Origin: Bosea sp. F3-2
GTDB taxonomy: Bacteria > Pseudomonadota > Alphaproteobacteria > Rhizobiales > Beijerinckiaceae
DNA length: 64,000 nt
NCBI RefSeq assembly: GCF_008253865.1
Contig: NZ_CP042331.1
Coordinates: 3,382,001-3,446,000 of the forward strand
Reading direction: 5' to 3'
Below, in pieces: positions 8,072 through 16,392 of this stretch. Made by a program: the position numbers and the translations under genes. The notes below the pieces were generated by a model. That model saw nothing but the letters and a program-made list of their open reading frames with translations, was not told the DNA's origin and searched no databases. The first letter of the stretch is position 1, and every line of letters starts with the position of its first letter.

Positions 8072-8170
8072 GGTCATCCCGGCCGCAGCGAAGCGGAGAT
8101 CCGGGATCCATGCCTGAACCGTGATCGGAAGCGTTCCGGCATGGCTCCCGGGTCAAGCCCGGGATGACGG
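8072..8170. repeat. Intergenic mosaic palindromic repeat, family A
   Basis: Two imperfect hairpin arms flank a short spacer. The left arm has GTCATCCCGG..GCAGCGAAGCGGAGATCCGGGAT and the right arm CCCGGGTCAAGCCCGGGATGAC. The outer GTCATCC and GGATGAC ends are inverted relative to each other. Related elements occur at 22971-23055, 43366-43393 and 57737-57830 in this window. Such mosaic repeats are widespread in Hyphomicrobiales genomes. Confidence 0.7.
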
Positions 8171-8198
8171 CGTGGTTCGGAGCTAGAGCGAGCGTGCC

Positions 8199-9131
8199 TT
8201 ATGCCACAGCGTCGAGCGCGAGCAGTTCGGCCGCATGGCCGCCGGTCATCCGCTTAATTTCGGCTTCCGTGAACTGCAGGTCGAGCAGATGGCTGACGAT
8301 CTCGCGATAGCCGTCGACCGGTCGCGGCGAGCCGACGAGACCGAGGTCGGAGCACAACACTGTCTTCTCGACACCGGCGACCTCGATCACGCGGCGCAGC
8401 TCCGGCGGCTCGAACTTCTTCGACTTGCCCTCGACGAACATGCAGATCGAATGCTCCATCACCGCGCCGAGCGAGACGAGGTCGCGGATATCCGCATCGC
8501 TGCAGTTGTTGACCATGTAGGTCGGGTGGTTGACGAGCAGCTTCTTGACGCCGCGAGCCTTGGCCTCCTCGAACACGGCGAAGAGCTCGGGCGTCGAGAG
8601 GTGGCCGCCGGCGAGGATGATGTCGCCGGCTGCGATCAGGTCGAGGATCTGCTTGACCTCGTCGAGGAGCTCGCCGTTGGGGCCGAAGGCCGTCAGCGGA
8701 ACGGGATCGAGCATCTTCTGCGCGGTCTTGGGGAAGGTCTTCACCGCACCCGAGGCGAGCACGTCGATATGATTCTTGGCCGAGAGCGTCGGCATCCAGA
8801 CGATCTTGCCGCCGATCTTGATGGCATGGTCGACGGCATGCGGGTTGAAGCCGCCCGACGCATTGTTGAGCGCGATGCCGGAGAACAGCCTGACGCCGGT
8901 ATCCGGCACGAGCTTCTCGAGCAGGATCGCATGGGCCGTGCCGAGGTAGAAATGGTCCTTGTAGACGACGGCGCGAAACCCGGCTTCGGCGGCGTCCAGC
9001 ATCGCCTCGTGATGGTCGAGGATGCGAGGCATGGCGGCCGGCCCGCTATGGCAGTGAAGATCGACCGCGCCGACGAGGAGATCGGCGATCTGGCGGCTGC
9101 GCGCATCCGCATTCACAGTCTGGGAAGTCAT
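8199..9131 (-). CDS. DUF6282 family putative metal-dependent hydrolase
   Basis: A 310-residue protein. It has an amidohydrolase-like metal motif early (VDLHCHSG), LLVNHPTYMVNN, and a late acidic motif VLCSDLGLVGSPRPVDGY, consistent with a TIM-barrel amidohydrolase-related enzyme of family DUF6282. The reaction is unknown. ATG 9131 has a ribosome binding site (GAGG); an upstream in-frame start at 9146 would lie inside the preceding cupin gene. It is the last gene of a three-gene operon with a cupin and an HpcH/HpaI aldolase, separated from the cupin by 11 bp. Confidence 0.75.
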   Translation of the reverse strand: MTSQTVNADARSRQIADLLVGAVDLHCHSGPAAMPRILDHHEAMLDAAEAGFRAVVYKDHFYLGTAHAILLEKLVPDTGVRLFSGIALNNASGGFNPHAVDHAIKIGGKIVWMPTLSAKNHIDVLASGAVKTFPKTAQKMLDPVPLTAFGPNGELLDEVKQILDLIAAGDIILAGGHLSTPELFAVFEEAKARGVKKLLVNHPTYMVNNCSDADIRDLVSLGAVMEHSICMFVEGKSKKFEPPELRRVIEVAGVEKTVLCSDLGLVGSPRPVDGYREIVSHLLDLQFTEAEIKRMTGGHAAELLALDAVA

Positions 9132-9142
9132 GTCCGTGGCCC

Positions 9143-10063
9143 TCACGCGGTTTCGCCGGGCATCGGATAATCCGCGGCATTGATGACCCAGCCGGGCTTC
9201 TGCGAGAAATCCAGGCGAGGCGGGGAGAAGATGTCGATCATCTGGTTGAGCCCGGGCAGGACCGAGCGCGAGGTGTGGATCGACGGCGGCGGGATCACGG
9301 TGAGCGAGGGCGCGGCCATCAGCTCATGCTCGTCCTCGCGCCAGATCCGCATGTCCGGCGTCCAGGGCCAGCGGATGTCGTGGATGTAGCCGCCGTCGAT
9401 GACGAGCGAGCCCTGCTCGAAATCGTCGTGATGATGCGGCGAGAGCGCGGTGATGTCGCGCAGCCCCATGCGCGGGTCGAGGATGTTCACCATCAGCGTC
9501 GTGCAGCGGAAGATGCGGCCGAAGCGTCCTTCGCCGCCGCCGGCGTCGAGGCTGTAGGCGCGGATCTTCCAGCCGCCGCGCGGCTCCGGCCAGGGCGCCA
9601 GCAGCGCGACATTGGCGTGGGGCTCAGCATAGGAGGCTGCATTTGAGCAGGCCGCAGCGAGATCGGGCGCTGTGCTGGAGAAGATGCGGATGAGGCGGCC
9701 GGTGCCGGCCACGGTGACGCGCGAGGCGCCCGGCGGCACGAAGACGATCGAGCCGCCCGGCACTTCGACGGTTTCGCTTCCGGCGGAAACCGTCGCCCCC
9801 AGCGCCTTCTCGGGCAGGATCAGGCAGTATTCATCCTGCTGCGATGCCCGCTCCAGCGCGGCTCCAGCTTCGACATCCGAATAGGCGACGATGAAGTTCT
9901 GACCGCGCGCCAGCCAGGTCTTGGAGCCCTTGCCGGTCTGCTGCGGCCCCTGCGCATAGAAGCGGGCATAATCAGCGCCTGCATAGGCTTTGACCGGGGC
10001 CGCCTTCGCCGCGGGCTGCGGCGACAACTGCGAGCGAGGATCGCTGGAAAGATAACCCGACAC
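9143..10063 (-). CDS. Cupin-fold protein, function unknown
   Basis: A 306-residue protein with cupin signatures: a metal-site-like segment SPHHHDDFEQGSLVIDGG with a His triplet, and PPPSIHTSRSV later. The N-terminal half has EVPGGSIVFVPPGASRVTV, typical of a second cupin-like barrel. The GTG start at 10063 has a good ribosome binding site (AGGAG, 10-nt spacing) lying over the stop of the upstream aldolase gene; longer in-frame starts run into that gene. It may be a bicupin isomerase, dioxygenase or hydrolase acting with its aldolase and DUF6282 neighbours; I do not recognise a specific enzyme. Confidence 0.7.
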   Translation of the reverse strand: MSGYLSSDPRSQLSPQPAAKAAPVKAYAGADYARFYAQGPQQTGKGSKTWLARGQNFIVAYSDVEAGAALERASQQDEYCLILPEKALGATVSAGSETVEVPGGSIVFVPPGASRVTVAGTGRLIRIFSSTAPDLAAACSNAASYAEPHANVALLAPWPEPRGGWKIRAYSLDAGGGEGRFGRIFRCTTLMVNILDPRMGLRDITALSPHHHDDFEQGSLVIDGGYIHDIRWPWTPDMRIWREDEHELMAAPSLTVIPPPSIHTSRSVLPGLNQMIDIFSPPRLDFSQKPGWVINAADYPMPGETA

Positions 10064-10076
10064 TGTCCCGTTTCTC

Positions 10077-10877
10077 CTATCGCGCGCCGGCCGCTTCGAC
10101 CCGGCCCCTGGCTGCCTGCATCTGTGAGAGGGCATCCGTCGCGGCCTTGCGCAGGAACCCCTGATCGGACGAGAGGATGAAGGCGCTGGCGCCACGCTCG
10201 GCGAAGGCGGCGGATTCCTCGCCATTGTCGGTCATCACGCAGATCGGTTTGCCGGCCGCCTTCGCGGCTCGGAAGATCGCATCCACCGCGTCGCGGACGA
10301 TCGGGGCGTCGCGATTGGGCGCGCCGAAGGCGACGGTGAGATCGCCACGGCCGATGAAGACGGCATCAAGCCCTTCGACCGCGAGGATCGCGTTGATCCG
10401 CTCGATCGCCGACGGGTCCTCGATCATGGCGATGGTGGCGACGGCGGCGTCGGCCGCATCGACGAGGTCCCACATCTTCATCCCGCCATAGCGGCCGGCG
10501 CGGGTGACGCCGGAGAAGCCGCGCCGGCCGCCGCGGTAGCGGCAGGCGGCGACCAGCGCCTCGGCATCGGCCACGGTCGCGATATGGGGAGCGAGGATGC
10601 CGACGGCGCCGCAATCGAGCGCCGACAGGATGGCGTCGGCCGCGAGTGTAGGCACACGGATGATGCCGGCGATGCCGGCTGCCCGCGCAGCCAGCAAGGC
10701 GATATCGGTCGCGTTGCGGTCGAAGGGCGCGTGTTCCTGGTCGATGACGACGAAGTCGAAGCCGCTGTTGCCAAGGATTTCGGTGGCGTGAGCGGTCGGT
10801 GTCTTGATGAAGCTGCCGGCCAGGAAGGCGCCGCTGAGAAGGCGCTGGCGGAAGCTGTTGGGTGCGGGAGCCTGCAT
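10077..10877 (-). CDS. HpcH/HpaI family aldolase/citrate lyase-like protein
   Basis: A 266-residue class II (metal-dependent) pyruvate aldolase family member. Signature segments are GFDFVVIDQEHAPFD, the glycine-rich GAVGILAPHI, the metal-ligand region IAMIEDPSAIERINAIL and VFIGRGDLTVAFG. Family members cleave 2-keto-4-hydroxy acids to pyruvate and an aldehyde. It is the first gene of the operon followed by the cupin and the DUF6282 protein and is divergent from the aapJ-like gene. Substrate not determinable from sequence. Confidence 0.88.
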   Translation of the reverse strand: MQAPAPNSFRQRLLSGAFLAGSFIKTPTAHATEILGNSGFDFVVIDQEHAPFDRNATDIALLAARAAGIAGIIRVPTLAADAILSALDCGAVGILAPHIATVADAEALVAACRYRGGRRGFSGVTRAGRYGGMKMWDLVDAADAAVATIAMIEDPSAIERINAILAVEGLDAVFIGRGDLTVAFGAPNRDAPIVRDAVDAIFRAAKAAGKPICVMTDNGEESAAFAERGASAFILSSDQGFLRKAATDALSQMQAARGRVEAAGAR

Positions 10878-10964
10878 GGTGCAACGTGCCGGTTTCGATG
10901 ACCGTGATGATGGGCACCAGCACGGTCGAGCGCGGCCGGAAATTGCCGCGTTTCACGACGCGAA

Positions 10965-10978
10965 ATGCATTGATGCAT
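10965..10978. promoter_or_regulatory. ATGCAT-TG-ATGCAT operator-like palindrome
   Basis: Two ATGCAT hexamers separated by TG lie 87 bp upstream of the aldolase start and 82 bp upstream of the divergent AapJ-like start. The 14-bp symmetry is of the type bound by GntR/FadR-class regulators, but no such regulator is encoded nearby. The rest of 10878-11059 shows no other clear element. Confidence 0.35.
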
Positions 10979-11059
10979 GCCTACCCTTTGGTCAGAAAGG
11001 CGGCAGGATCGGCCGGGTTCAATGAAACGGCGGGTTCCACCGTCTGAAAGGCCATCCCG

Positions 11060-12070
11060 ATGAAGAAGCGCCTCCTGCTGATTGCCGGCCTCCTGGCCGC
11101 CTCCGCCTTGCCTGCCGCGGCCGGTTCGCTCGAAAACGTCAGGAATCGCGGCGAGCTGGTCTGCGGCGTCAGCCCGGGCGTGGCGGGCTTCTCCGTCCCC
11201 GACGAGAAGGGGCGCTGGGGCGGCTTCGACGTCGATATCTGCCGCGCGGTCGCGGCGGCCGTCCTCGGCGATGCCGGGAAAGTGCGTTACACGCCGCTCA
11301 GCCCGAAGGACCGCTTCGTCGCGCTGCAGACCGGCGAGATCGACATGCTGTCCCGGCAGGCGACCTGGACCCTCGGGCGCGATACGCAGATGGGCCTGCG
11401 CTATGTCGGTGTCGCCTATTACGACGGGCAGGGCTTCATGGTCCGCAAGTCGCAGAACATCGCTTCGGCCAAGGAGCTGAATGGTGCGTCCGTCTGCGTG
11501 CCGACCGGAACCACGACGGAGCTCAACATCGCCGATTATTTCCGGGCGCAGGGCATGAAATACGAGGGCGTCGCCTTCGAGGCCGGCGATCAGGTTGCCA
11601 AGGCCTTCGAATCCGGCCGCTGCGACGTGTTCAGCAACGACATCTCCGCGCTCTCCGCCTATCGGCTCAAGCTGGTCAACCCGGCCGAATACGTCATCCT
11701 GCCGGAGCTGATCTCGAAGGAGCCGCTCGGCCCGGTCGTGCGGCAGGGCGATGAAGCCTGGACCAGCATCGTCCGTTGGTCGCTCTACGCCATGGTCGCG
11801 GCCGAAGAGCTCGGCATCACCGCCGCCAATGCCGATGAGCAGAAGCGTACCGGCTCGCCCGAGGCGCAGCGGCTGCTCGGAGGCAACGGCAATTTCGGCG
11901 AGTCGATGGGGCTGAAGCCGGACTGGGCCCTGCAGATCGTCAAGCAGGTCGGCAATTACGGCGAGGTCTATGAGCGCAATGTCGGCACCGGCTCGAAGCT
12001 CGGCATCGGGCGTGGCCTGAACAAGCTCTGGACCGCCGGCGGCCTGCAATACGCTCCTCCAGTGCGCTGA
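11060..12070 (+). CDS. aapJ: General L-amino acid ABC transporter substrate-binding protein (AapJ-like), orphan
   Basis: A 336-residue periplasmic binding protein with a Sec signal peptide (MKKRLLLIAGLLAASALPAAAG). The mature part starts SLENVRNRGELVCGVSPGVAGFS and contains WGGFDVDICRAVAAAVLG, DMLSRQATWTLGRD and WSLYAMVAAEELGI, close to AapJ/BztA of the polar amino acid family. The AapQ, AapM and AapP subunits are not adjacent, so this copy either shares a distant transporter or serves a different substrate. The ribosome binding site is GAAAGG. Confidence 0.88.
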   Translation: MKKRLLLIAGLLAASALPAAAGSLENVRNRGELVCGVSPGVAGFSVPDEKGRWGGFDVDICRAVAAAVLGDAGKVRYTPLSPKDRFVALQTGEIDMLSRQATWTLGRDTQMGLRYVGVAYYDGQGFMVRKSQNIASAKELNGASVCVPTGTTTELNIADYFRAQGMKYEGVAFEAGDQVAKAFESGRCDVFSNDISALSAYRLKLVNPAEYVILPELISKEPLGPVVRQGDEAWTSIVRWSLYAMVAAEELGITAANADEQKRTGSPEAQRLLGGNGNFGESMGLKPDWALQIVKQVGNYGEVYERNVGTGSKLGIGRGLNKLWTAGGLQYAPPVR

Positions 12071-12161
12071 GCGGCATCGCCCCGATCCGGCTTCGCCGGG
12101 GTTTGAAAGCTGATTTGCACGTCCGGTCATCGCGCCGGGCGTGCTGCATCGAGGGGAGCCG

Positions 12162-13253
12162 ATGTCGGTTTCGGATGCCTATCCGGAGGAAGTCCTGAAA
12201 GGTCTCGCCGTCGCGCTGCTCGAAGCGGCCGGAGCGCCGCCCGATAACGCGGCTCTGGTGGCCGAGGCTCTCCTCGACGCGGATATCGAGGAAATGGCCT
12301 CGCACGGCCTGCTGCATCTGCCGATGTATCTCGACCGCATCGCGGGAGGCTCCGTCGATCCGGGTGCCAGGGGCGAGATCGTCACGGATCTGGGTTCTCG
12401 CCTGACGATCGATGCCGGGAACGGGCTGGGGCAGGTCACGGCCGAGCGGGCCTGCGAGATCGCAACGACACGCGCCGCCGCGCATGGCCTTGCCGTGGTG
12501 GCCGTCCGCAACGCCTTTCATTTCGGCGCCGCCGGACGCTTCGCGCGGAAGATCGCGTCGACCGGGCAGATCGGCATCGTCATGGCCAATACACGGCCCA
12601 TGCTGCCGGCTCCCGGCGGTGTCGAAGCCGTCGTCGGCAACAATCCGCTGTCGATCGCGGTCCCGACGGGCGGCGAGCCCATCACGCTCGACTTCGCCAT
12701 GAGCGCTGGCGCCATGGGCAAGATCAGGCTGGCCGCGAGCAAGGGAGAGCCGATTCCGGACGGCTGGGCGCAGACGGCCGAGGGCAAGCCGACATGCGAC
12801 GCGCTCGAAGCACTGAAGGGGACGCTCCTGCCCGCTGCGGGGGCCAAGGGGTTCGGGCTTGCCGTGATGATCGATCTTCTGGCCGGGGGCCTGTCGGCTG
12901 GCGGCATCGGCGAGGCCGTGCAGCCGCTCTACGGCGATACCGCCCGCCCCTATGCGAGCGCAAACCTGTTCATGGCGATCCAGATCGAGGGCATGCGGCC
13001 AATCGCGGAATTCGAGGCGGCCGCCTCCGGATTTGCCGATAAAATCCGAGGTTCACGGACCGCTTCCGGAGGAAGGCCCGTGCGCCTTCCCGGCGATCGC
13101 GCAGCCCAGGCGCGGAGCCGCTTCGATGGCTTCTGCCGTCTAGGACAGGAAACTCTCGAAGCACTCAAAAGCCGCGCTCGCCGCCTCGGCGTCACGATCC
13201 CCGTCGCGCTCACGGACGAAGGCAAGGGCCGATCAGATTACGACAGGCGTTGA
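12162..13253 (+). CDS. Ldh family NAD(P)-dependent malate/lactate-type dehydrogenase
   Basis: A 363-residue member of the non-Rossmann Ldh_2 family (malate, ureidoglycolate, 2,3-diketogulonate or delta-1-piperideine-2-carboxylate reductases). Visible features are EEMASHGLLHLPMYLDRI, the catalytic His region NAFHFGAAGRFA, MANTRPMLPAPGG, and GAKGFGLAVMIDLLAGGLSAG. ATG 12162 has a good ribosome binding site (GAGGGGAG). The C-terminal ~90 residues are less like the usual family end but the frame is open. It stands between an amino-acid binding protein and alkaline phosphatase. Substrate unknown; reduction of a 2-keto acid or cyclic imino acid is plausible. Confidence 0.82.
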   Translation: MSVSDAYPEEVLKGLAVALLEAAGAPPDNAALVAEALLDADIEEMASHGLLHLPMYLDRIAGGSVDPGARGEIVTDLGSRLTIDAGNGLGQVTAERACEIATTRAAAHGLAVVAVRNAFHFGAAGRFARKIASTGQIGIVMANTRPMLPAPGGVEAVVGNNPLSIAVPTGGEPITLDFAMSAGAMGKIRLAASKGEPIPDGWAQTAEGKPTCDALEALKGTLLPAAGAKGFGLAVMIDLLAGGLSAGGIGEAVQPLYGDTARPYASANLFMAIQIEGMRPIAEFEAAASGFADKIRGSRTASGGRPVRLPGDRAAQARSRFDGFCRLGQETLEALKSRARRLGVTIPVALTDEGKGRSDYDRR

Positions 13254-13389
13254 TCGCAATCCTGCGGTCTCCGCCGCAAAGGCTGCCGCCCGATTATTCA
13301 AAGAAGGCACCGTTGGGGCAGACACATCCACCGTATTGCCGTCACCCCCAGGACCGATTGGATCGACGGGTCCCGAAATCGCGCTGAGT

Positions 13390-13416
13390 CTGTCACGAGT
13401 TTGATCAAACTGTCAC
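13390..13416 (+). promoter_or_regulatory. Pho-box-like direct repeat upstream of alkaline phosphatase
   Basis: CTGTCAC occurs exactly at 13390-13396 and 13410-13416, on the coding strand and 56 bp before the alkaline phosphatase ATG. PhoB sites consist of CTGTCAT-type heptamers repeated every 11 bp; here the perfect copies are 20 bp apart with TTGATCAAA between, so the spacing is not canonical. Identity of the heptamers and position make PhoB control likely but unproven. Confidence 0.5.
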
Positions 13417-13471
13417 GTTCCGGTCTTAGGCGAGGTCGACCGGCACGAGCCTTTTCTGGCGGAGAACCACA

Positions 13472-15217
13472 ATGCGCGCATATCACTGGCTGGCGGCGAT
13501 CCTTGCCGCGGGCGTAGCGGGAGGGTCCGCCGCTGCGCAGACCATCTATCCGATCGACCGTGCCGAAATCCTCGAAGGCTCGCGGTTCGACTTCAAAGTC
13601 GAATTCCCGAACGCACCGACCTCTGCCGATGTGAACGTCACCATCAACGGCAAGCCTGCCGCCGAGGTGCTCGGCCGTCCGACCAACTTCATCCAGAGCG
13701 AGGAAGGCCAGAAGCATTCCGCCCTGTGGCTGCGCGGCGCTTCGCTGCCCGCCGGCCGCTATGTGGTCGAAGCCACGCAGGGCGACAACAAGGCTACTGT
13801 GAACTGGGATGTCTTCGCAACCGCCCAGCCGCGCCGCGCCAAGAACGTCATCCTCTTCATCGGCGACGGCATGTCGGTCGCCAACCGTACCGCCGCCCGC
13901 ATCCTCTCCAAGGGCTGGAAGGAAGGCAAATACGATGGCGAGCTCGCCATGGACGACATGCCGAACATGGCGCTGATCTCGACCTCCGGCACCGACTCGA
14001 TCGTCACCGACAGCGCGAACTCGGCAAGCGCTTACACCACCGGCCACAAGTCCTGCGTCAATGCGCTCGGCATCTACTGCGCCAAGAACGCGCTGACGCT
14101 TGACCACCCCAAGGTCGAGACGATTTCCGAGATCATCAAGCGCCACCGCACCGGCATGGCGATCGGCGTCGTCACCAATTCGGAGATCGAGGACGCGACG
14201 CCGGCCTCGATGATCGCCCATACGCGCCGGCGCTCCGACTACAACGACATCGTCAAGATGTTCTTCGACGTGAAGCCGGACGTGATCATGGGCGGCGGCT
14301 CGCCGAACTTCCTGCCCAAGTCGACTCCGGGCACGAAGCGCACAGACGATCTCGACTTCATCGCCAAGTTCAAGGAGGCCGGCTACACGCTGGCGACTAC
14401 GAAGACCGAGATGAACGCCGCCGTCACGGGCGGCGCCAAGAAACTGCTCGGCCTCTACAACACCTCCAATATCGACGGCGCCTTCGACCTGCGCCTTGCC
14501 AAGAAGGGCTCGATCGCGAAATTCCCGGACCAGCCCGACGTGGTCGAGCAGACCAAGGCGGCGATCGAGATGCTCAAGGGCGCCGAGGACGGCTTCTTCC
14601 TGATGGTGGAGTCGGCCCGCATCGACAAGTACAGCCACTCCCTCGACTGGGAGCGCTCCGTGTTCGACACGATCATGCTCGACAATGCGGTGAAGGTCGC
14701 CAAGGACTTCGCCGGCGAGCGCAACGACACACTGATCATCGTCGTGCCGGACCACGCTCACGCCGTCTCGATCATCGGCACCTATGATGACGACCGCCCG
14801 GGCCAGCTGCTGCGCGACAAGCTCGGCACCTACGCCGACTCCGTACCGCCGAATTACGGCCCCCGCGATGCCGACGGCTACCCCACCAAGGTCGACACCT
14901 CGCGTCGCCTGGCCGTCGTCTACGGCTCCTATCCCGACACCTGCGATACCGGCCGCCCCGCCATGGATGGCGAGCGCGTCCCGGCCGTGAAGGGCCCGGA
15001 TGGCAAGACCAATATCGCCAACGAGAAGGACTGCACCGGCCCGCTCGCCACGCGCAAGACCGGCAACCTGCCCTTCGACGCCAATAGCGGCGTGCACTCC
15101 GCCGACGACGTCATCCTGACGGCGATGGGCCCCGGCGCGGAGAAATTCCGCGGCCACAAGCCGAACACCTATGTCTTCCGCGTGATGGCGGAAGCGCTGG
15201 CGCTCGGCGGCAAGTGA
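13472..15217 (+). CDS. phoA: Secreted alkaline phosphatase (PhoA family)
   Basis: A 581-residue protein with a cleavable signal peptide ending GGSAAAQ. Residues ~24-118 form an extra N-terminal beta-rich domain not present in E. coli PhoA. The catalytic domain starts at VILFIGDGMS (metal-ligand Asp132) and has the nucleophile motif VTDSANSASAYTTG with Ser181. Later metal ligands are in MVESARIDKYSHS, VVPDHAH and near NSGVHSADDV. It hydrolyses phosphomonoesters in the periplasm and needs two zinc and one magnesium ions. A Pho-box-like repeat precedes it. A DUF3299-like protein and an ABC system follow closely and may be co-transcribed. Confidence 0.9.
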   Translation: MRAYHWLAAILAAGVAGGSAAAQTIYPIDRAEILEGSRFDFKVEFPNAPTSADVNVTINGKPAAEVLGRPTNFIQSEEGQKHSALWLRGASLPAGRYVVEATQGDNKATVNWDVFATAQPRRAKNVILFIGDGMSVANRTAARILSKGWKEGKYDGELAMDDMPNMALISTSGTDSIVTDSANSASAYTTGHKSCVNALGIYCAKNALTLDHPKVETISEIIKRHRTGMAIGVVTNSEIEDATPASMIAHTRRRSDYNDIVKMFFDVKPDVIMGGGSPNFLPKSTPGTKRTDDLDFIAKFKEAGYTLATTKTEMNAAVTGGAKKLLGLYNTSNIDGAFDLRLAKKGSIAKFPDQPDVVEQTKAAIEMLKGAEDGFFLMVESARIDKYSHSLDWERSVFDTIMLDNAVKVAKDFAGERNDTLIIVVPDHAHAVSIIGTYDDDRPGQLLRDKLGTYADSVPPNYGPRDADGYPTKVDTSRRLAVVYGSYPDTCDTGRPAMDGERVPAVKGPDGKTNIANEKDCTGPLATRKTGNLPFDANSGVHSADDVILTAMGPGAEKFRGHKPNTYVFRVMAEALALGGK

Positions 15218-15245
15218 GCCGATGATCGGGGCAACGGAGGCATCG

Positions 15246-15713
15246 ATGCGCCGGCGAAGCCCCATTGCGACCATCACCCGCCGCGAAGCCGTGCTCGGCC
15301 TCGCGGCGGTGGGCCTTTTCGACCGCGCCGCCATGGCCGCCGATACCGAGACCATCGCCTTCGACGGTCTCTACAAATCCTTCGGCGTGCTCGGCTTCGA
15401 ATTTTCCGACAGGGTGACCGCGCTGCGCGGCAAAGCCGTGCGCATGGTCGGCTACATGGCACCGCCGCTGAAGCCGGAAAGCCACTTCTTCGTGCTGACG
15501 CGCGAGCCTCTCGCCATCTGCCCGTTCTGCCAGTCCGACGCCGACTGGCCGGTCGACATCGTCGTCGTGTTCATGAAGAACGAGACGGCGATGGTCAGCG
15601 CCGGCCGCAAGGTCGTGGTGACCGGACGGCTGGAGATCGGCTCCGCGACCGATGCCGAGACCGGCTTCGTCAGCCAGATCAGGATTGCCGATGCCGGCTT
15701 CTCCCTCGCCTGA
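15246..15713 (+). CDS. Exported DUF3299-like protein linked to an ABC system
   Basis: A 155-residue protein with a signal-peptide-like N-terminus bearing a twin Arg (TRREAVLGLAAVGLF) and a small beta-rich mature domain containing GKAVRMVGYMAPPLKPESHFFVL and a CxxC pair in ICPFCQSDADWP. The pattern resembles DUF3299 proteins, whose genes often sit beside LolCD/MacB-like ABC genes. Start ATG 15246 was chosen because GGAGG lies 5 nt upstream; an ATG at 15222 lacks such a site. It overlaps the ATPase gene by 23 bp. The role is unknown; a periplasmic metal- or lipid-handling partner of the exporter/importer is possible. Confidence 0.65.
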   Translation: MRRRSPIATITRREAVLGLAAVGLFDRAAMAADTETIAFDGLYKSFGVLGFEFSDRVTALRGKAVRMVGYMAPPLKPESHFFVLTREPLAICPFCQSDADWPVDIVVVFMKNETAMVSAGRKVVVTGRLEIGSATDAETGFVSQIRIADAGFSLA

Positions 15714-16392
15714 GGCAAGCGCGCAGCGGCTCGTTCTCGCGGATATCGCCCTCGACCATCGTGACGGCGATGGCCAGCCCTTCCGCGTTCTCGACCTTCC
15801 CGCACTGACGATCGAGCCTGGCGCCACGCTCGGCATCAGCGGCCCGTCCGGCTGCGGCAAGTCCACACTGCTTCATCTGATCGCCGGCCTCCTGCGTCCG
15901 GGCAGCGGCTCGGTGCGCTGGGGCGAGACCGAGGTCTCCGGCTTGCCGGAAGCGCAGCGCGACCGCTGGCGCAGGCAGACGCTGGGCTTCGTCTTCCAGG
16001 ATTTCCATCTGGTGCCGGAACTCGATGTCGCCGGCAACATCGCCTTGCCGGCGAGCTTCTCCTCCTGGCGCCTGAGCACCTCTGGCCGCGAACGCGCTCT
16101 CGCGCTGGCATCCCGCGTCGGGCTGAAGGACCCTCACCGCAGGGCCGCGGTTCTCTCGCGCGGTGAGCAACAGCGCGTCGCGATCGCCCGCGCGCTGTTC
16201 AACGCCCCGCGCCTGATCCTGGCCGACGAACCCACCGCCAGCCTCGACGCCGATCATGCTGACGGCGTCTCGGACCTGCTCGTCGAGGCTGCGGAAGAGA
16301 GCGGCGCCACCCTGATCTGCGCTTCGCATGATCAACGCCTGCTCGCCCGGCTGGCGCAGCGGCTCGATCTCAGGGCGGGACACGCGGCATGA
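15691..16392 (+). CDS. ABC transporter ATPase (LolD/MacB type)
   Basis: A 233-residue ATPase with Walker A GPSGCGKST, Q-loop VFQDFHLV, signature LSRGEQQRVAIARAL and Walker B LILADEPTAS followed by the H-loop SHD. The length and motifs fit the LolD/MacB/FtsE class that works with FtsX-like permeases. The start at 15691 lies within the end of the preceding gene and the stop overlaps the permease start (ATGA), so the three genes are translationally coupled. Confidence 0.9.
   Translation: MPASPSPEASAQRLVLADIALDHRDGDGQPFRVLDLPALTIEPGATLGISGPSGCGKSTLLHLIAGLLRPGSGSVRWGETEVSGLPEAQRDRWRRQTLGFVFQDFHLVPELDVAGNIALPASFSSWRLSTSGRERALALASRVGLKDPHRRAAVLSRGEQQRVAIARALFNAPRLILADEPTASLDADHADGVSDLLVEAAEESGATLICASHDQRLLARLAQRLDLRAGHAA

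Noticed and set aside
12079..12104. Possible terminator after the AapJ-like gene
   Set aside because: Only a 5-bp CCGGC-TTC-GCCGG stem with a short TTT; too weak to call.
13298..15355. Minus-strand open frame of 685 codons over alkaline phosphatase
   Set aside because: The plus-strand frame has clear PhoA motifs; the opposite frame is a shadow.
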